64,000 nt of DNA from the NCBI GenBank assembly GCA_946407065.1, contig CAMJMQ010000001.1, forward strand, positions 62,001 through 126,000, read 5' to 3'. The notes below the pieces were generated by a model, which was not told where the DNA came from, did no database searches, and worked only from the letters and a program-made list of their open reading frames with translations. This document shows, piece by piece, positions 6,640 through 15,293 of the stretch. The stretch's first letter is position 1. Each line of letters opens with the position of its first letter. The position numbers and the translations under genes were made by a program. The stretch comes from an uncultured Clostridia bacterium (GTDB taxonomy: Bacteria > Bacillota > Clostridia > Oscillospirales > Acutalibacteraceae).

Positions 6640-8544
6640 TCAGCCAACCTTGATATCGTAGTCTGTCGGAATACCTGCCAGCGCACGCTGAACGAATGTC
6701 GCATCAAGGATGTTGACGTCGCCGTCGCCATCCACGTCGGCGGCTTTTTCATTGAACTTGGAAAGCGAGACACCGCTCAGATAGCGCTGGATCCATGTTA
6801 CGTCGAAGATAGATACGAAACCGTCCTCATCCGCGTCGCCTAAAAGGATCTCGGGCTCGGTAGGTGCCTGAGTCGGAGCCTCGGTGGGCTTGGGCGGATC
6901 AGTGGGCTTGGGCGGATCGGTGGGCTGTACAACAGGTGTGGTAGGCTTGGGAGTAGTGGGGGTTACCGCGCCGGGAGTGAACGCCTTGCCGATACGCGCC
7001 ATCGGGACGGTGATGTGATCCTCGTCCTCTTTCTCCATGGAGGTGGAGGAATCGGCGGAATAGGGCTTTGCGGCGTTATCCGCCATAGAGAGGTCATAGG
7101 GCAGGCAGTCCATACCCGAAGTACCGAAGGTGGAGACCTTCATGATGCCGATACCGTTCGCTTCGATATCGGCGGCGGTGATATCCAGATTCTTGAGCGG
7201 GATGGAGATCTCATAGAACATATCCATCGAAGCCTTGTGACCTTTGGTGTAGAAGTCGGTCAGGGTCGCGTCAACGGAGTCGCCGGCGACACGCTTGTTA
7301 TCGGTACCCGCCTTGGGAATACCCATCAGCTTACCGGACAGGGTCTTGCCGTTGCCCCACTTGATGTTGATACCGGTCTGCGCGCCTGCGATCACAAGGT
7401 CATCGGGCATGAGCTCACCGTCATCGTTCGCGGTGTAGATGAACGGGCCGTTGGATGCGTTGGTGGAATAAGCGATAACATGATCGGCGTGCGCGTCAAG
7501 CGTCGTACCGGTCGCCCAGAGCGTACCGTCGGCAGTCTCGCCGTGAGTGATGTTCTCGTTACCGGTGTAAATATACATAAAGACAGGCAGATTGTCGATC
7601 CAGAGGTTGCCCTGCGTCATGGGGAAATCCTCGCCGGGAGCGACGATATCCTGCACGTTTGCCATCTCGTACATGATGTAGAGGTTGGTGTCGTCCCACG
7701 CGGCGTACATCGCATAGTCGTCAATGCCTTTTTCATGCATCGACCAGTGCGCGTAGACGCGGGGGTCGTCGTTCGCGACGCCCTGCGCGATCAGCATGGA
7801 GCTCTCCCAGTCGGACTTGTCGCCGTCAACAGTGATGGTCTTGCGCTTGCCGTAGCCGCCATCAGGGTTGGTGGCATAGTTGCCGCCGATCGCGGCAGAG
7901 GTGCTGCCGTCGGTGGCAGGACCGGTGGTGGATCTCTTCTTATAGGTACAGCTCTTGGTCACGGTACCGTAGCTGTTGGTCGCGCTGATATCGAGCTTGA
8001 CAGATGAGCCCTCCGCGATATCCGCGCCGAGGGTCATACTGACAGAGCCGTTGATGGCGTACTGCGTACCGCCGTCAATGGTGTAGTAGGCGGAGTCAGC
8101 GTCCTTGACGGTGATGGTCACGTCAACGGAGCCCTTGAAGCCGCCGCCCTCGTTAGAGACGGTGATCACGGGAACAGGATCCGTGCTGTAATCGCTCCAG
8201 GTCTGTTTGTCAACATCATAGAGCTTGTTGGCGCCGGGGTAAGGCATATCCGTGGTCTGACCGGTACCGTTGTTGCTGAAGATGACCATATCGAACTTGT
8301 CCGCGGGAACGGTGTACTCATACACGTCGCTCTCACCGCTGACCTTGGTCATGGCAACGCCGGGCCATGCCTTGTTGTTTTCCTCGGTGTTCTTCTTCCA
8401 CATGTAGCAGGTCGGGGTGAAGCTCGCGCGGCAATAGATCTTATCGCCCGCCAGCGCCGACACGTTGACGACCGCGACGGAAATCATCGAGATCATCATC
8501 AAAACTGCCAGAATGATTGCGAGTAGTTTTTTTGAGATTTTCAA
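6640..8544 (-). CDS. Secreted dockerin protein with CBM26-like and CBM9-like modules
   Basis: 634 residues from a TTG start (8544) with AGGAGG seven bases upstream; the ORF-track start is 34 codons too early. Order: signal peptide (LKISKKLLAIILAVLMM, cleavage near residue 32); CBM26-like starch-binding module about 34-122 (aromatic MWKK, NNKAWPG, VIFSNNGTGQTTD); an Ig-like or chitobiase-C-like module about 123-203; a long CBM9/DOMON-like beta domain about 235-530; a PTDPPKPT-rich linker; and a type I dockerin at the end with two calcium loops (DADEDGFVSIFD and DVDGDGDVNILD). The dockerin should plug the protein into a cohesin scaffold on the surface or in the medium. There is no obvious glycoside hydrolase domain, so it probably binds starch or related glycan rather than cutting it. 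Monocistronic, with its own terminator. Dockerin and secretion are certain; the CBM calls are from motif appearance. Confidence 0.85.
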   Translation of the reverse strand: MKISKKLLAIILAVLMMISMISVAVVNVSALAGDKIYCRASFTPTCYMWKKNTEENNKAWPGVAMTKVSGESDVYEYTVPADKFDMVIFSNNGTGQTTDMPYPGANKLYDVDKQTWSDYSTDPVPVITVSNEGGGFKGSVDVTITVKDADSAYYTIDGGTQYAINGSVSMTLGADIAEGSSVKLDISATNSYGTVTKSCTYKKRSTTGPATDGSTSAAIGGNYATNPDGGYGKRKTITVDGDKSDWESSMLIAQGVANDDPRVYAHWSMHEKGIDDYAMYAAWDDTNLYIMYEMANVQDIVAPGEDFPMTQGNLWIDNLPVFMYIYTGNENITHGETADGTLWATGTTLDAHADHVIAYSTNASNGPFIYTANDDGELMPDDLVIAGAQTGINIKWGNGKTLSGKLMGIPKAGTDNKRVAGDSVDATLTDFYTKGHKASMDMFYEISIPLKNLDITAADIEANGIGIMKVSTFGTSGMDCLPYDLSMADNAAKPYSADSSTSMEKEDEDHITVPMARIGKAFTPGAVTPTTPKPTTPVVQPTDPPKPTDPPKPTEAPTQAPTEPEILLGDADEDGFVSIFDVTWIQRYLSGVSLSKFNEKAADVDGDGDVNILDATFVQRALAGIPTDYDIKVG

Positions 8545-8761
8545 AACAATCCCTCCTCTTTCATAAGAAATCCTAAATAACAGTATGAGCGATCTGCACA
8601 TCAAGCGCGGCAGACAGCCGCCAAAGCGGTAATCCGAACAGCTCATATCTATTTAGTTTCATTATAATCGGTCGAGCAATAAAAGTCAATAAATCCGAAC
8701 GAGTTCAAAGGCTTAAAATCGCGCGGTTTAGAATATTTTTCAAAAAGTTGTAATAAAACTA

Positions 8762-8797
8762 TTGACAAGTCACTTGTCATGTGTTATATTACAAGTG
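8762..8797 (+). promoter_or_regulatory. Promoter with Rrf2-type operator
   Basis: TTGACA at 8762, 17 bp, TATATT at 8785. Overlapping it at 8771-8797 is a 27-bp inverted repeat, CACTTGT-N13-ACAAGTG, nearly the same as one over the promoter of the rrf2 gene (9679-9705). A shared repressor site is the natural reading. The rest of 8545-8856 shows nothing else. Confidence 0.7.
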
Positions 8798-8856
8798 CAA
8801 GATCAAGAGAACAAACTCTTGAGAAAATCAAACAACCGAATCAGGAGGATATCATC

Positions 8857-9486
8857 ATGAAAATCGCAGTAGTAGCAGCAAACGGAAAAGCAGGCAAACT
8901 CATCGTCAAGGAAGCCGTCGAGCGCGGTATGGACGTGACCGCCTTTGTCAGAGAAGAAAACAAGAGCGCGGCGCAGCATGCCGTCACCAAGGATATTTTT
9001 GCGATCACCGCCGAGGATCTGAACGGCTTTGACGCGGTAGTAGACGCGGCAGGCGCATGGACGCCCGAGACCGTCCACATCATCCCCGACGCGGCAAAGC
9101 ACCTCGCCGATCTGCTGAAAGGCAAAGACACCCGTCTGGTGGTCGTAGGCGGCGCAGGCAGTCTGTTTGTGGACGCGGCGCATACCAAGACCGTGTTTGA
9201 TGTGACCCCCTTCCCCGAGGCGGCGGTGCCCGTCGTCAAGTCGCATCAGATCGCCCTCGACGCGCTCAGAAAATACGATGACGTCAACTGGACATATGTC
9301 AGCCCCGCGGGTGATTTTCAGGCTGACGGCGAACGCACCGGCAAATACATCCTCGCCGGCGAGGAGCTCAAGCTCAACGCTAAGGGCGAAAGCGTCATCA
9401 GCTATGCCGACTACGCGATCGCGATGGTTGACGAGATCGAGAGCGGCAACCACATCAAGCAGCGTATTTCCGTTGTCAGTGAATAA
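8857..9486 (+). CDS. NAD(P)-binding Rossmann protein (NmrA/YwnB-like)
   Basis: 209 residues starting at ATG 8857 behind AGGAGGAT. The N-terminal KIAVVAANGKAGKLIVKEA is the glycine-rich nucleotide loop of atypical short-chain dehydrogenases, and SHQIALDALRKYDDVNWTYVSP is the usual C-terminal part of NmrA/YwnB-like NAD(P)H-binding proteins. Substrate unknown; relatives respond to electrophiles or redox stress. It shares an operator with the rrf2 gene downstream, so it is probably derepressed by the same signal. Confidence 0.85.
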   Translation: MKIAVVAANGKAGKLIVKEAVERGMDVTAFVREENKSAAQHAVTKDIFAITAEDLNGFDAVVDAAGAWTPETVHIIPDAAKHLADLLKGKDTRLVVVGGAGSLFVDAAHTKTVFDVTPFPEAAVPVVKSHQIALDALRKYDDVNWTYVSPAGDFQADGERTGKYILAGEELKLNAKGESVISYADYAIAMVDEIESGNHIKQRISVVSE

Positions 9487-9627
9487 ACTCATCCCCCTTT
9501 GGTTTTCCTGACAAGCCGAGAGGTGCTTCATCCGTTATTATTCGGTTGACATTGCCACAGCCTTGAAAGAGCTTCGCAATAACCGTTTTTTGATCACACA
9601 TCGGTTCTTTCGCAGTTCTGCGAATCG

Positions 9628-9664
9628 ATATGGGCGGAGCGGGAAATTGCCGTTCCGCCCATAT
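9628..9664 (+). terminator. Hairpin terminator after the NAD(P)-binding gene
   Basis: 11-bp stem ATATGGGCGGA/TCCGCCCATAT followed by TCTTCTT; the T-run is imperfect. Confidence 0.5.
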
Positions 9665-9669
9665 TCTTC

Positions 9670-9705
9670 TTGATGAACCACTTGTCATATGATATATTAT
9701 AAGTA
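9670..9705 (+). promoter_or_regulatory. rrf2 promoter with autoregulatory operator
   Basis: TTGATG at 9670, 17 bp, TATATT at 9693. The sequence from CACTTGTCAT at 9679 to 9705 matches the operator at 8771 at most positions, only the right half-site being weaker (ATAAGTA). This points to negative autoregulation by the Rrf2 protein. Confidence 0.7.
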
Positions 9706-9729
9706 TCAACTGACAAAAGAGGAATGAAA

Positions 9730-10167
9730 ATGCAGATCACCAGCAGATTTACGATCGCCATACACAGTATCGCGCTGATCGAATGTAACAAGGATATGAA
9801 AGTCACGAGCAATATCATCGCGGGGAGCACCAACGTCAATCCCGTGATCGTGCGCGGCGTGCTCTCACAGCTCAAGGAAGCGGGCATCATCCACTCGCGG
9901 CAGGGCGCCAGCGGCATCACGCTGGCAAGACCGCTTGATCAGATCACCTTTTATGACATCTACAAGGCGGTCGACAGCGTCAAGGACGAGGGACTGTTCC
10001 ACTTTCACGAGCACCCGAATCCCGACTGCCCCGTCGGGCGCAACATCCATGCCGCTACGGACAGCCGCCTGACGCAGATCCAGACCACGATGGAGAACGA
10101 GATGAAACAGATCAAGCTCAGCGACGTGGTGAGCGACGTACAGATGAACATCAAAGAGGGGAATTGA
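9730..10167 (+). CDS. Rrf2 family transcriptional regulator
   Basis: 145 residues. The winged-helix start MQITSRFTIAIHSIALIE and the recognition part NPVIVRGVLSQLKEAGIIHSRQG are typical Rrf2. I chose the second ATG (9730) because it fits the family N-terminus and lies seven bases from GAGGA. There is a single cysteine (DCPVGRNIH), so it does not carry the three-cysteine Fe-S cluster set of IscR; it may sense thiol oxidation or electrophiles. One base separates it from the LRR gene, forming a tight unit with that gene and the sirtuin. It probably controls itself and the NAD(P)-binding gene upstream through the paired operators. Confidence 0.9.
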   Translation: MQITSRFTIAIHSIALIECNKDMKVTSNIIAGSTNVNPVIVRGVLSQLKEAGIIHSRQGASGITLARPLDQITFYDIYKAVDSVKDEGLFHFHEHPNPDCPVGRNIHAATDSRLTQIQTTMENEMKQIKLSDVVSDVQMNIKEGN

Positions 10168-10168
10168 G

Positions 10169-10666
10169 ATGCAGGACTTTATCTATAAACCGACCGACAA
10201 CGGCACCTACGCCGTGGTGGGCTATCAGGGCGATGAAACGAATGTGAAGATCCCCGACAGCTACGGCGGCGGTGTGATCTCCGTGATCGGCGACAAGCTG
10301 TTCAGCGGTCACAAGGAGATCGAATCCGTCTCGATCCCCGACACCGTGACCGATATGGGCGAGTTCGTCTTTGACGGATGTGTGAATCTTCGCCAAATTG
10401 ACCTGCCCGAAAACCTCGAATGCTTATGGGGCTATACCTTTGTGCGGTGCGGGATCGAGGCAATCACCCTGCCCGATCAACTGGTCACCCTGCCCCCGTT
10501 CGCGTTCAAGGACTGCAAGAACCTGAAAAAGGTCGTCTGCGGCAAGGGGCTTAAGAAGATCTATTCATGGGTATTCTCAGGGTGCGACAGCTTTGAGGAG
10601 CTCGTCAAAAACGAGATCGTGGAAGTCAGCGAAAAGGCATTTGACACAAAGGAGCTGAACACATAA
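10169..10666 (+). CDS. Leucine-rich repeat protein (BspA/LRR_5-like)
   Basis: 165 residues made of BspA-type repeats, for example SVSIPDTVTDMGEFVFDGC, QIDLPENLECLWGYTFVRC and AITLPDQLVTLPPFAFKDC. There is no signal peptide or anchor, so it is cytoplasmic, unlike most BspA-like surface proteins. GAGGGG precedes the ATG. Its TAA overlaps the next ATG (TAATG), tying it to the sirtuin gene. A role as a partner or substrate-recognition protein of the sirtuin is an inference from context. Confidence 0.8.
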   Translation: MQDFIYKPTDNGTYAVVGYQGDETNVKIPDSYGGGVISVIGDKLFSGHKEIESVSIPDTVTDMGEFVFDGCVNLRQIDLPENLECLWGYTFVRCGIEAITLPDQLVTLPPFAFKDCKNLKKVVCGKGLKKIYSWVFSGCDSFEELVKNEIVEVSEKAFDTKELNT

Positions 10667-11685
10667 TGAAGGAAAAATACTCTTACCTGCCGAACGGTTA
10701 TCAGGAGACCATCAAAAACGGCTTGAACGCCCTGCGCGTATTCAGCCGCGCTTCCAACGGCGTCGGTACACAGGAAGAACAGCTCGAGCGGCTGAAAAAG
10801 GAGATAGATGCCGCGGACGCGATCGTGATCGGCGCAGGCGCGGGACTGAGCACCTCGGCGGGACTGACCTACAGCGGCGAGCGCTTTGAGCACTATTTCT
10901 TCGATTTCAAGCGCCGCTTCGGGATCAAGGACATGTACTCGGGCGGCTTCTACCCCTTCCCCGATGACGAGACCCGCTGGGCGTGGTGGGCACGACACAT
11001 CTATTTCAACCGTTACATCGACGCGCCCAAACCCGTTTATCGCGAGCTGCTGGAGCTGGTCAAGGGCAAAAACTACTTTGTCATCACGACGAACGTGGAT
11101 CATCAATTCCAACGCGCGGGCTTTGACAAAAGCCGCCTGTTCTATACACAGGGCGATTACGGGCTGTTCCAATCCGTGAACCGCAGCCTGCAAAAGACCT
11201 ATGACAACGAGGACTGGGTCATGCGGGCGATGGCGGCACAGGGCTTTGTCAGGGATGAGAACGGCGTGTTCCAAGTGCCCGAGGATCGACAAATCACCAT
11301 GCGGATCCCGACCGAGCTGATCCCGAAGTGTCCCGATGACGGCAGTAGCGTGGTGATGAACCTGCGCAGTGACGACAGCTTTGTCGAGGACGAGGGCTGG
11401 CACAGAGCGTCGGCGGCGTACTACGATTTTCTCAAAAAGCACGAAAACGATCGCGTGCTCTATCTGGAGCTCGGCGTCGGCGGCAATACCCCGGTCATCA
11501 TCAAGTATCCGTTCTGGCAGATGACGCTCGCGAATGACAAGGCGACCTATGCCTGTCTGAATTACAGCGAAGCCGACTGTCCCGAGGAGATCGCCGTGCA
11601 GTCGATCTGCGTCAGCGCGGATATCGGCGCGGTTTTGGATCGATTGAAAGCACAAACGGGGACATCCCCTATAACAAAAGCGTGA
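10666..11685 (+). CDS. Class M-like sirtuin (SirTM-type ADP-ribosyltransferase)
   Basis: 339 residues. The Rossmann motif IVIGAGAGLSTSAGL (about 48-62) and TTNVDHQFQRAGFD are present, and TQGDYG has Gln where the catalytic His of deacetylase sirtuins stands; this pattern marks SirTM enzymes, which ADP-ribosylate rather than deacetylate. Unusually, the usual zinc cysteines look lost: after TQGDYGLFQ comes SVNRSLQ with no Cys pair, and the second knuckle reads IPKCPDDG with one Cys only. SirTM genes normally sit with a macrodomain gene, as here. The usual lipoylated target (GcvH-L) and lipoate ligase are not in the window. Confidence 0.85.
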   Translation: MKEKYSYLPNGYQETIKNGLNALRVFSRASNGVGTQEEQLERLKKEIDAADAIVIGAGAGLSTSAGLTYSGERFEHYFFDFKRRFGIKDMYSGGFYPFPDDETRWAWWARHIYFNRYIDAPKPVYRELLELVKGKNYFVITTNVDHQFQRAGFDKSRLFYTQGDYGLFQSVNRSLQKTYDNEDWVMRAMAAQGFVRDENGVFQVPEDRQITMRIPTELIPKCPDDGSSVVMNLRSDDSFVEDEGWHRASAAYYDFLKKHENDRVLYLELGVGGNTPVIIKYPFWQMTLANDKATYACLNYSEADCPEEIAVQSICVSADIGAVLDRLKAQTGTSPITKA

Positions 11686-11706
11686 GGTATCATCCTCACG
11701 CTTTTC
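11677..11706. terminator. Bidirectional terminator
   Basis: AAAAGCGTGAGG, six-base loop, CCTCACGCTTTT lies between the convergent sirtuin and macrodomain genes and overlaps the sirtuin stop codon. Confidence 0.85.
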
Positions 11707-11749
11707 TTTCACTCATCTCACGCAAACAGGAGTCGGATAAACCGACCGA

Positions 11750-12529
11750 TCAGTTCTTCAACAGGTTGCGATAGATATTGAGGTCGTCATCCTTGAACAC
11801 ATTGAAGATGACCTTACTATCGCTGCCTGTTGTTTTTTTATACTCTTTGACCGTTGAGACGGCGATCTGTGCCGCCTCGCGTTGCGGGAATCCGAACACA
11901 CCTGTGGAGATACAGCAGAACGCGATGCTCTCACAGCTGTTTTCTTCCGCGAGCCGCAAGCAAGAGAGGTAGCAGTTTTTCAGCAGCTCACAGTGTTCCT
12001 CGGTGAGCCTGCCGCTGACGATCGGGCCGACCGTATGCAGCACATATTTGCACGGCAGGTTATAGCCGGGCGTGATCTTCGCCTGACCCGTCGGCTCCTC
12101 GTGCCCCTGCTCGCGCATGAACTCATAGCACTTGTAGCGCAGGGACAGTCCCGCGGCACTGTGGATGCAGTTATCGATGCAATTGTGCAGAGGGACAAAG
12201 CACCCGAGCATTTGGCTGTTCGCGGCGTTGACGATCGCGTCGCAAGAGAGGGTGGTGATGTCACCCTGCCACAGATAGAGATCGCCGTCAACAGGCGACA
12301 GATCCTCGAGGTACGTGATCCCCCTGTCGGCGATATCCTGCTTTAAATACTCGCCCTCGATCCTTCGGTATTCCTCGTCGATCGGCGCGGGCTCCCATAC
12401 GTTCATCATCGCGCGCAAGAGGCGCTTTTGCTCCGCAGAGGTCATCTGCTCCGCCGCGTATTCATCAAATCGTCTGTCCTTCTGCCCGAGTGTCTTGATC
12501 AGATACAATCGACGTTCTGTCTGGGTCAT
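11750..12529 (-). CDS. Macrodomain protein ADP-ribose hydrolase, zinc type
   Basis: 259 residues from ATG 12529 (GGGGAGAG upstream). An N-terminal helical segment of about 75 residues precedes the macrodomain: GDITTLSCDAIVNAANSQMLGC, then FVPLHNCIDNCIHSAAG, which carries the Cys-His-Cys zinc ligands of the SirTM-linked macrodomain class, and CCISTGVFGFP for the phosphate loop. Members remove ADP-ribose added by SirTM. It is convergent with, not in an operon with, the sirtuin; the pair probably forms a reversible modification switch. Confidence 0.88.
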   Translation of the reverse strand: MTQTERRLYLIKTLGQKDRRFDEYAAEQMTSAEQKRLLRAMMNVWEPAPIDEEYRRIEGEYLKQDIADRGITYLEDLSPVDGDLYLWQGDITTLSCDAIVNAANSQMLGCFVPLHNCIDNCIHSAAGLSLRYKCYEFMREQGHEEPTGQAKITPGYNLPCKYVLHTVGPIVSGRLTEEHCELLKNCYLSCLRLAEENSCESIAFCCISTGVFGFPQREAAQIAVSTVKEYKKTTGSDSKVIFNVFKDDDLNIYRNLLKN

Positions 12530-12618
12530 GGTTTCACTCTCCCCTGTTGATTTCACCTTGATTGTACCACTATCGTCCGATGAAGTAAAGCGTTTTCGGC
12601 TCAGCTGATGGAAGTAAC

Positions 12619-12651
12619 AAAAAAGCAGGCGTATGATACGCCTGCTTTCTT
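12619..12651 (-). terminator. Terminator of the pyrophosphatase gene
   Basis: Stem AAAGCAGGCGTAT/ATACGCCTGCTTT with a T-run on the - strand. Confidence 0.8.
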
Positions 12652-12679
12652 ATCATATTAGAATTTGCAGTGACTACGA

Positions 12680-14812
12680 TCAGCCGAGGATATGGAACTG
12701 AACGACCAGCGCCGCGAATACGATGGAGACCATCGAGAGCAGCTTGATGAGGATGTTGATGGAGGGACCCGAGGTATCCTTGAAAGGATCGCCTACAGTG
12801 TCGCCGACAACAGCCGCCTTGTGCTGATCGCTACCCTTGCCGCCGTGGTTGCCCGCCTCGATATACTTCTTGGCGTTATCCCACGCGCCGCCGGAGTTAC
12901 TCATAAAGATCGCCATCAAAAAGCCCGAAGCAGTCGCGCCCGCGAGCATACCGACAACGCCGTAGAAGCCCAGTACCAGACCGACAACGACCGGAACAAC
13001 GATCGCGATAATAGTGGGCAGGATCATCTCTTTCAGAGAAGAACGCGAGCACATGTCAACGCACTTCGCGTAGTCGGGATCCGCCTTGCCTTCCATCAAG
13101 CCCTTGATGTTCTTGAACTGGCGGCGCACCTCGATAACAACGCTCTGTGCTGCTCTGCCGACAGCGTCCATGGTGAGCGCCGCAAAAACAAAGGGCAGGC
13201 ACGCGCCGATGAACAGACCGATCAGAACCAGCGGGTTCATGACGCTGAACTGCTGCATGGGATCGACATTCTCAGCGAGCTTATCAAAGCCGCCGACTTC
13301 CTTGACCTTTTCGATATAGGAAGCGATCAGCGCCAAAGCGGTCAGCGCCGCGGAGCCGATCGCGAAGCCCTTACCGGTAGCGGCAGTGGTGTTGCCCAGA
13401 GAATCGAGGGCGTCGGTACGCTCACGAACCTCAGGCTCCAGACCGCTCATCTCAGCGATACCGCCGGCGTTATCCGCTACGGGGCCGTAAGCGTCGGTCG
13501 CGAGGGTGATACCCAGCGTGGACAGCATACCGACCGCCGCCAGCGCGATACCGTACAGACCTCTGTTGATACCGCCGTCAACGCCGATCGCGCCGCCGGA
13601 TACAAAGAACGCTACCAGTACCGCAACGCCGACGATGATGATCGGCAGAGCGGTGGACAGCATACCCAGACCCAAGCCGCCGATGATGATGGTGGCGGAG
13701 CCGGTCTCGGATTTCGACGCCAGATTCTTGGTGGGCTTATACGTATCGGAGGTGAAATACTCCGTGGATTTACCGATCAGTACACCCGCGATCAAACCGG
13801 CGAGAACCGCAAAGTACATCTTCCAGTTCTCAGCGCCGAGGATATAATAGATCAGCGGGAACGCCGCGACAGCGATCAGGATCGCCGCGAGGTTGGTACC
13901 GCGTGAGAGCGCCTTCAAGAGCAGCTTTTGCTCGGTCTTCTCACCGGTGCGGACAAAGAAGGTACCGATGATAGAGCACAAAATACCGAGTGCCGCCATG
14001 ATCATCGGGATCGCCATCGCCTTGAACTGCATGTCGCTGTTACCGGAAAAGGCAGCGACGCCTAGTGCCGCGCAGGAGATAACGGAGCCGACATAGCTCT
14101 CGTACAGGTCAGCGCCCATACCGGCTACGTCACCGACGTTGTCGCCTACGTTATCGGCGATAACGGCGGGGTTACGGGGGTCATCCTCGGGGATACCGGC
14201 TTCGACCTTACCGACCAGGTCGGCGCCGACGTCGGCAGCCTTGGTGAAGATACCGCCGCCGACACGGGCAAACAGCGCCATACTGGACGCGCCCATACCG
14301 AAGGTCAGCATCGCGGAGGTGATGCCCGCCGCATCGAGCTTAAATACAAACTTCAACAGGGTGAACCAGATCGAAATGTCGAGCAGTCCCAGACCGACGA
14401 CGGTGAAGCCCATAACGGAGCCCGCCGAGAAAGCGACTCTCAGGCCCTTGTTCAATCCGGTACGGCAGGCGTTCGCGGTACGCGCGTTCGCCGCCGTCGC
14501 GATCTTCATGCCGATAAAGCCCGACAGACCCGAGAAGAAGCCGCCCGTGACAAAGGCGAAGGGTACATAGGGGGTCAGCAGTCCGAAGATCGCCATCGCG
14601 CCCAGGATCAGGAACATCACAGCAAAGAAGATCAGTACGATGGTGTACTGTCTTTTCAGATATGCGTTCGCGCCCGAACGGATGGAAGCGGAAATTTTCT
14701 TCATCCTGTCTGTACCTTCATCGAAGCTCATGACGCGCTTTGCCATGATCACAGCAAAGACAAGCGCGAGGAGCGAACCGACGAAGATCGCAATTACAAG
14801 ATACAATTCCAT
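12680..14812 (-). CDS. hppA: Ion-translocating membrane pyrophosphatase
   Basis: 710 residues from ATG 14812 (MELYLVIAIFVG); the ORF-track start ten codons earlier lies across the AAAGGAG site. About 16 membrane helices. Active-site motifs are intact: EDDPRNPAVIADNVGDNVGD, and DTVGDPFKDTSGPS near the end. GNTTAATGKG has Ala at the position that separates potassium-dependent from potassium-independent enzymes (Lys), so it should need K+. Such clostridial enzymes pump Na+ or H+ while hydrolysing PPi, saving energy from biosynthesis. The pumped ion cannot be settled by eye. Monocistronic. Confidence 0.93.
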   Translation of the reverse strand: MELYLVIAIFVGSLLALVFAVIMAKRVMSFDEGTDRMKKISASIRSGANAYLKRQYTIVLIFFAVMFLILGAMAIFGLLTPYVPFAFVTGGFFSGLSGFIGMKIATAANARTANACRTGLNKGLRVAFSAGSVMGFTVVGLGLLDISIWFTLLKFVFKLDAAGITSAMLTFGMGASSMALFARVGGGIFTKAADVGADLVGKVEAGIPEDDPRNPAVIADNVGDNVGDVAGMGADLYESYVGSVISCAALGVAAFSGNSDMQFKAMAIPMIMAALGILCSIIGTFFVRTGEKTEQKLLLKALSRGTNLAAILIAVAAFPLIYYILGAENWKMYFAVLAGLIAGVLIGKSTEYFTSDTYKPTKNLASKSETGSATIIIGGLGLGMLSTALPIIIVGVAVLVAFFVSGGAIGVDGGINRGLYGIALAAVGMLSTLGITLATDAYGPVADNAGGIAEMSGLEPEVRERTDALDSLGNTTAATGKGFAIGSAALTALALIASYIEKVKEVGGFDKLAENVDPMQQFSVMNPLVLIGLFIGACLPFVFAALTMDAVGRAAQSVVIEVRRQFKNIKGLMEGKADPDYAKCVDMCSRSSLKEMILPTIIAIVVPVVVGLVLGFYGVVGMLAGATASGFLMAIFMSNSGGAWDNAKKYIEAGNHGGKGSDQHKAAVVGDTVGDPFKDTSGPSINILIKLLSMVSIVFAALVVQFHILG

Positions 14813-14956
14813 TTGTTCTACGTCTCCTTTCTGATACCGCACTTTGACAAAAAAGAATGAGTGTCACGCATTTTCGCCGCCGTTTGGTACGTTTCGTGCC
14901 GCATTTTTGCAGGAACAGACCCGCAATCCTGCAAGCAACGATTTTACGTAACCATT

Positions 14957-14985
14957 ATTTTACTATAATAAAGCGGAATAGTCAA
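14957..14985 (-). promoter_or_regulatory. hppA promoter
   Basis: On the - strand TTGACT, 17 bp, TAAAAT, giving a leader of about 140 bases. Apart from this and the next promoter, 14813-15287 shows no gene. Confidence 0.65.
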
Positions 14986-15214
14986 GAATAAAACCGCCGA
15001 TTCCCGTTGCCAAAACACCTCAATTTTCGGCGGATTCGTCATAAAAATTTGTGGCGTGTCACCATTTTAGCGCCGTATTCGAATGATAATGCGGATCGAT
15101 ACGGATGAAAAAGCCGATCGGTTGTGTAAAACGGGAGACAGGACAATCAGGAATACAGCGCGCGGCTCGACATCATTATTTATCAATAACAGTACAAAAT
15201 AAGCTGTTTTTGTA

Positions 15215-15243
15215 TTGCCTGAAAAAACCGAATGTGATATAAT
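15215..15243 (+). promoter_or_regulatory. Promoter of the ABC exporter pair
   Basis: TTGCCT, 17 bp, TATAAT. A near-repeat ATCGA(T)TTATCGAGTTATAATCGAGTTA follows before the start codon and could be a regulator site. Confidence 0.6.
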
Positions 15244-15293
15244 ATTTGAATATCGATTTATCGAGTTATAATCGAGTTAAGGAAGGTATGCTT

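Noticed and set aside
14843-15200. Gene or RNA between hppA and the ABC exporter
   Set aside because: Only promoters and A/T-rich sequence seen; no ORF with a ribosome binding site and no clear stable fold.
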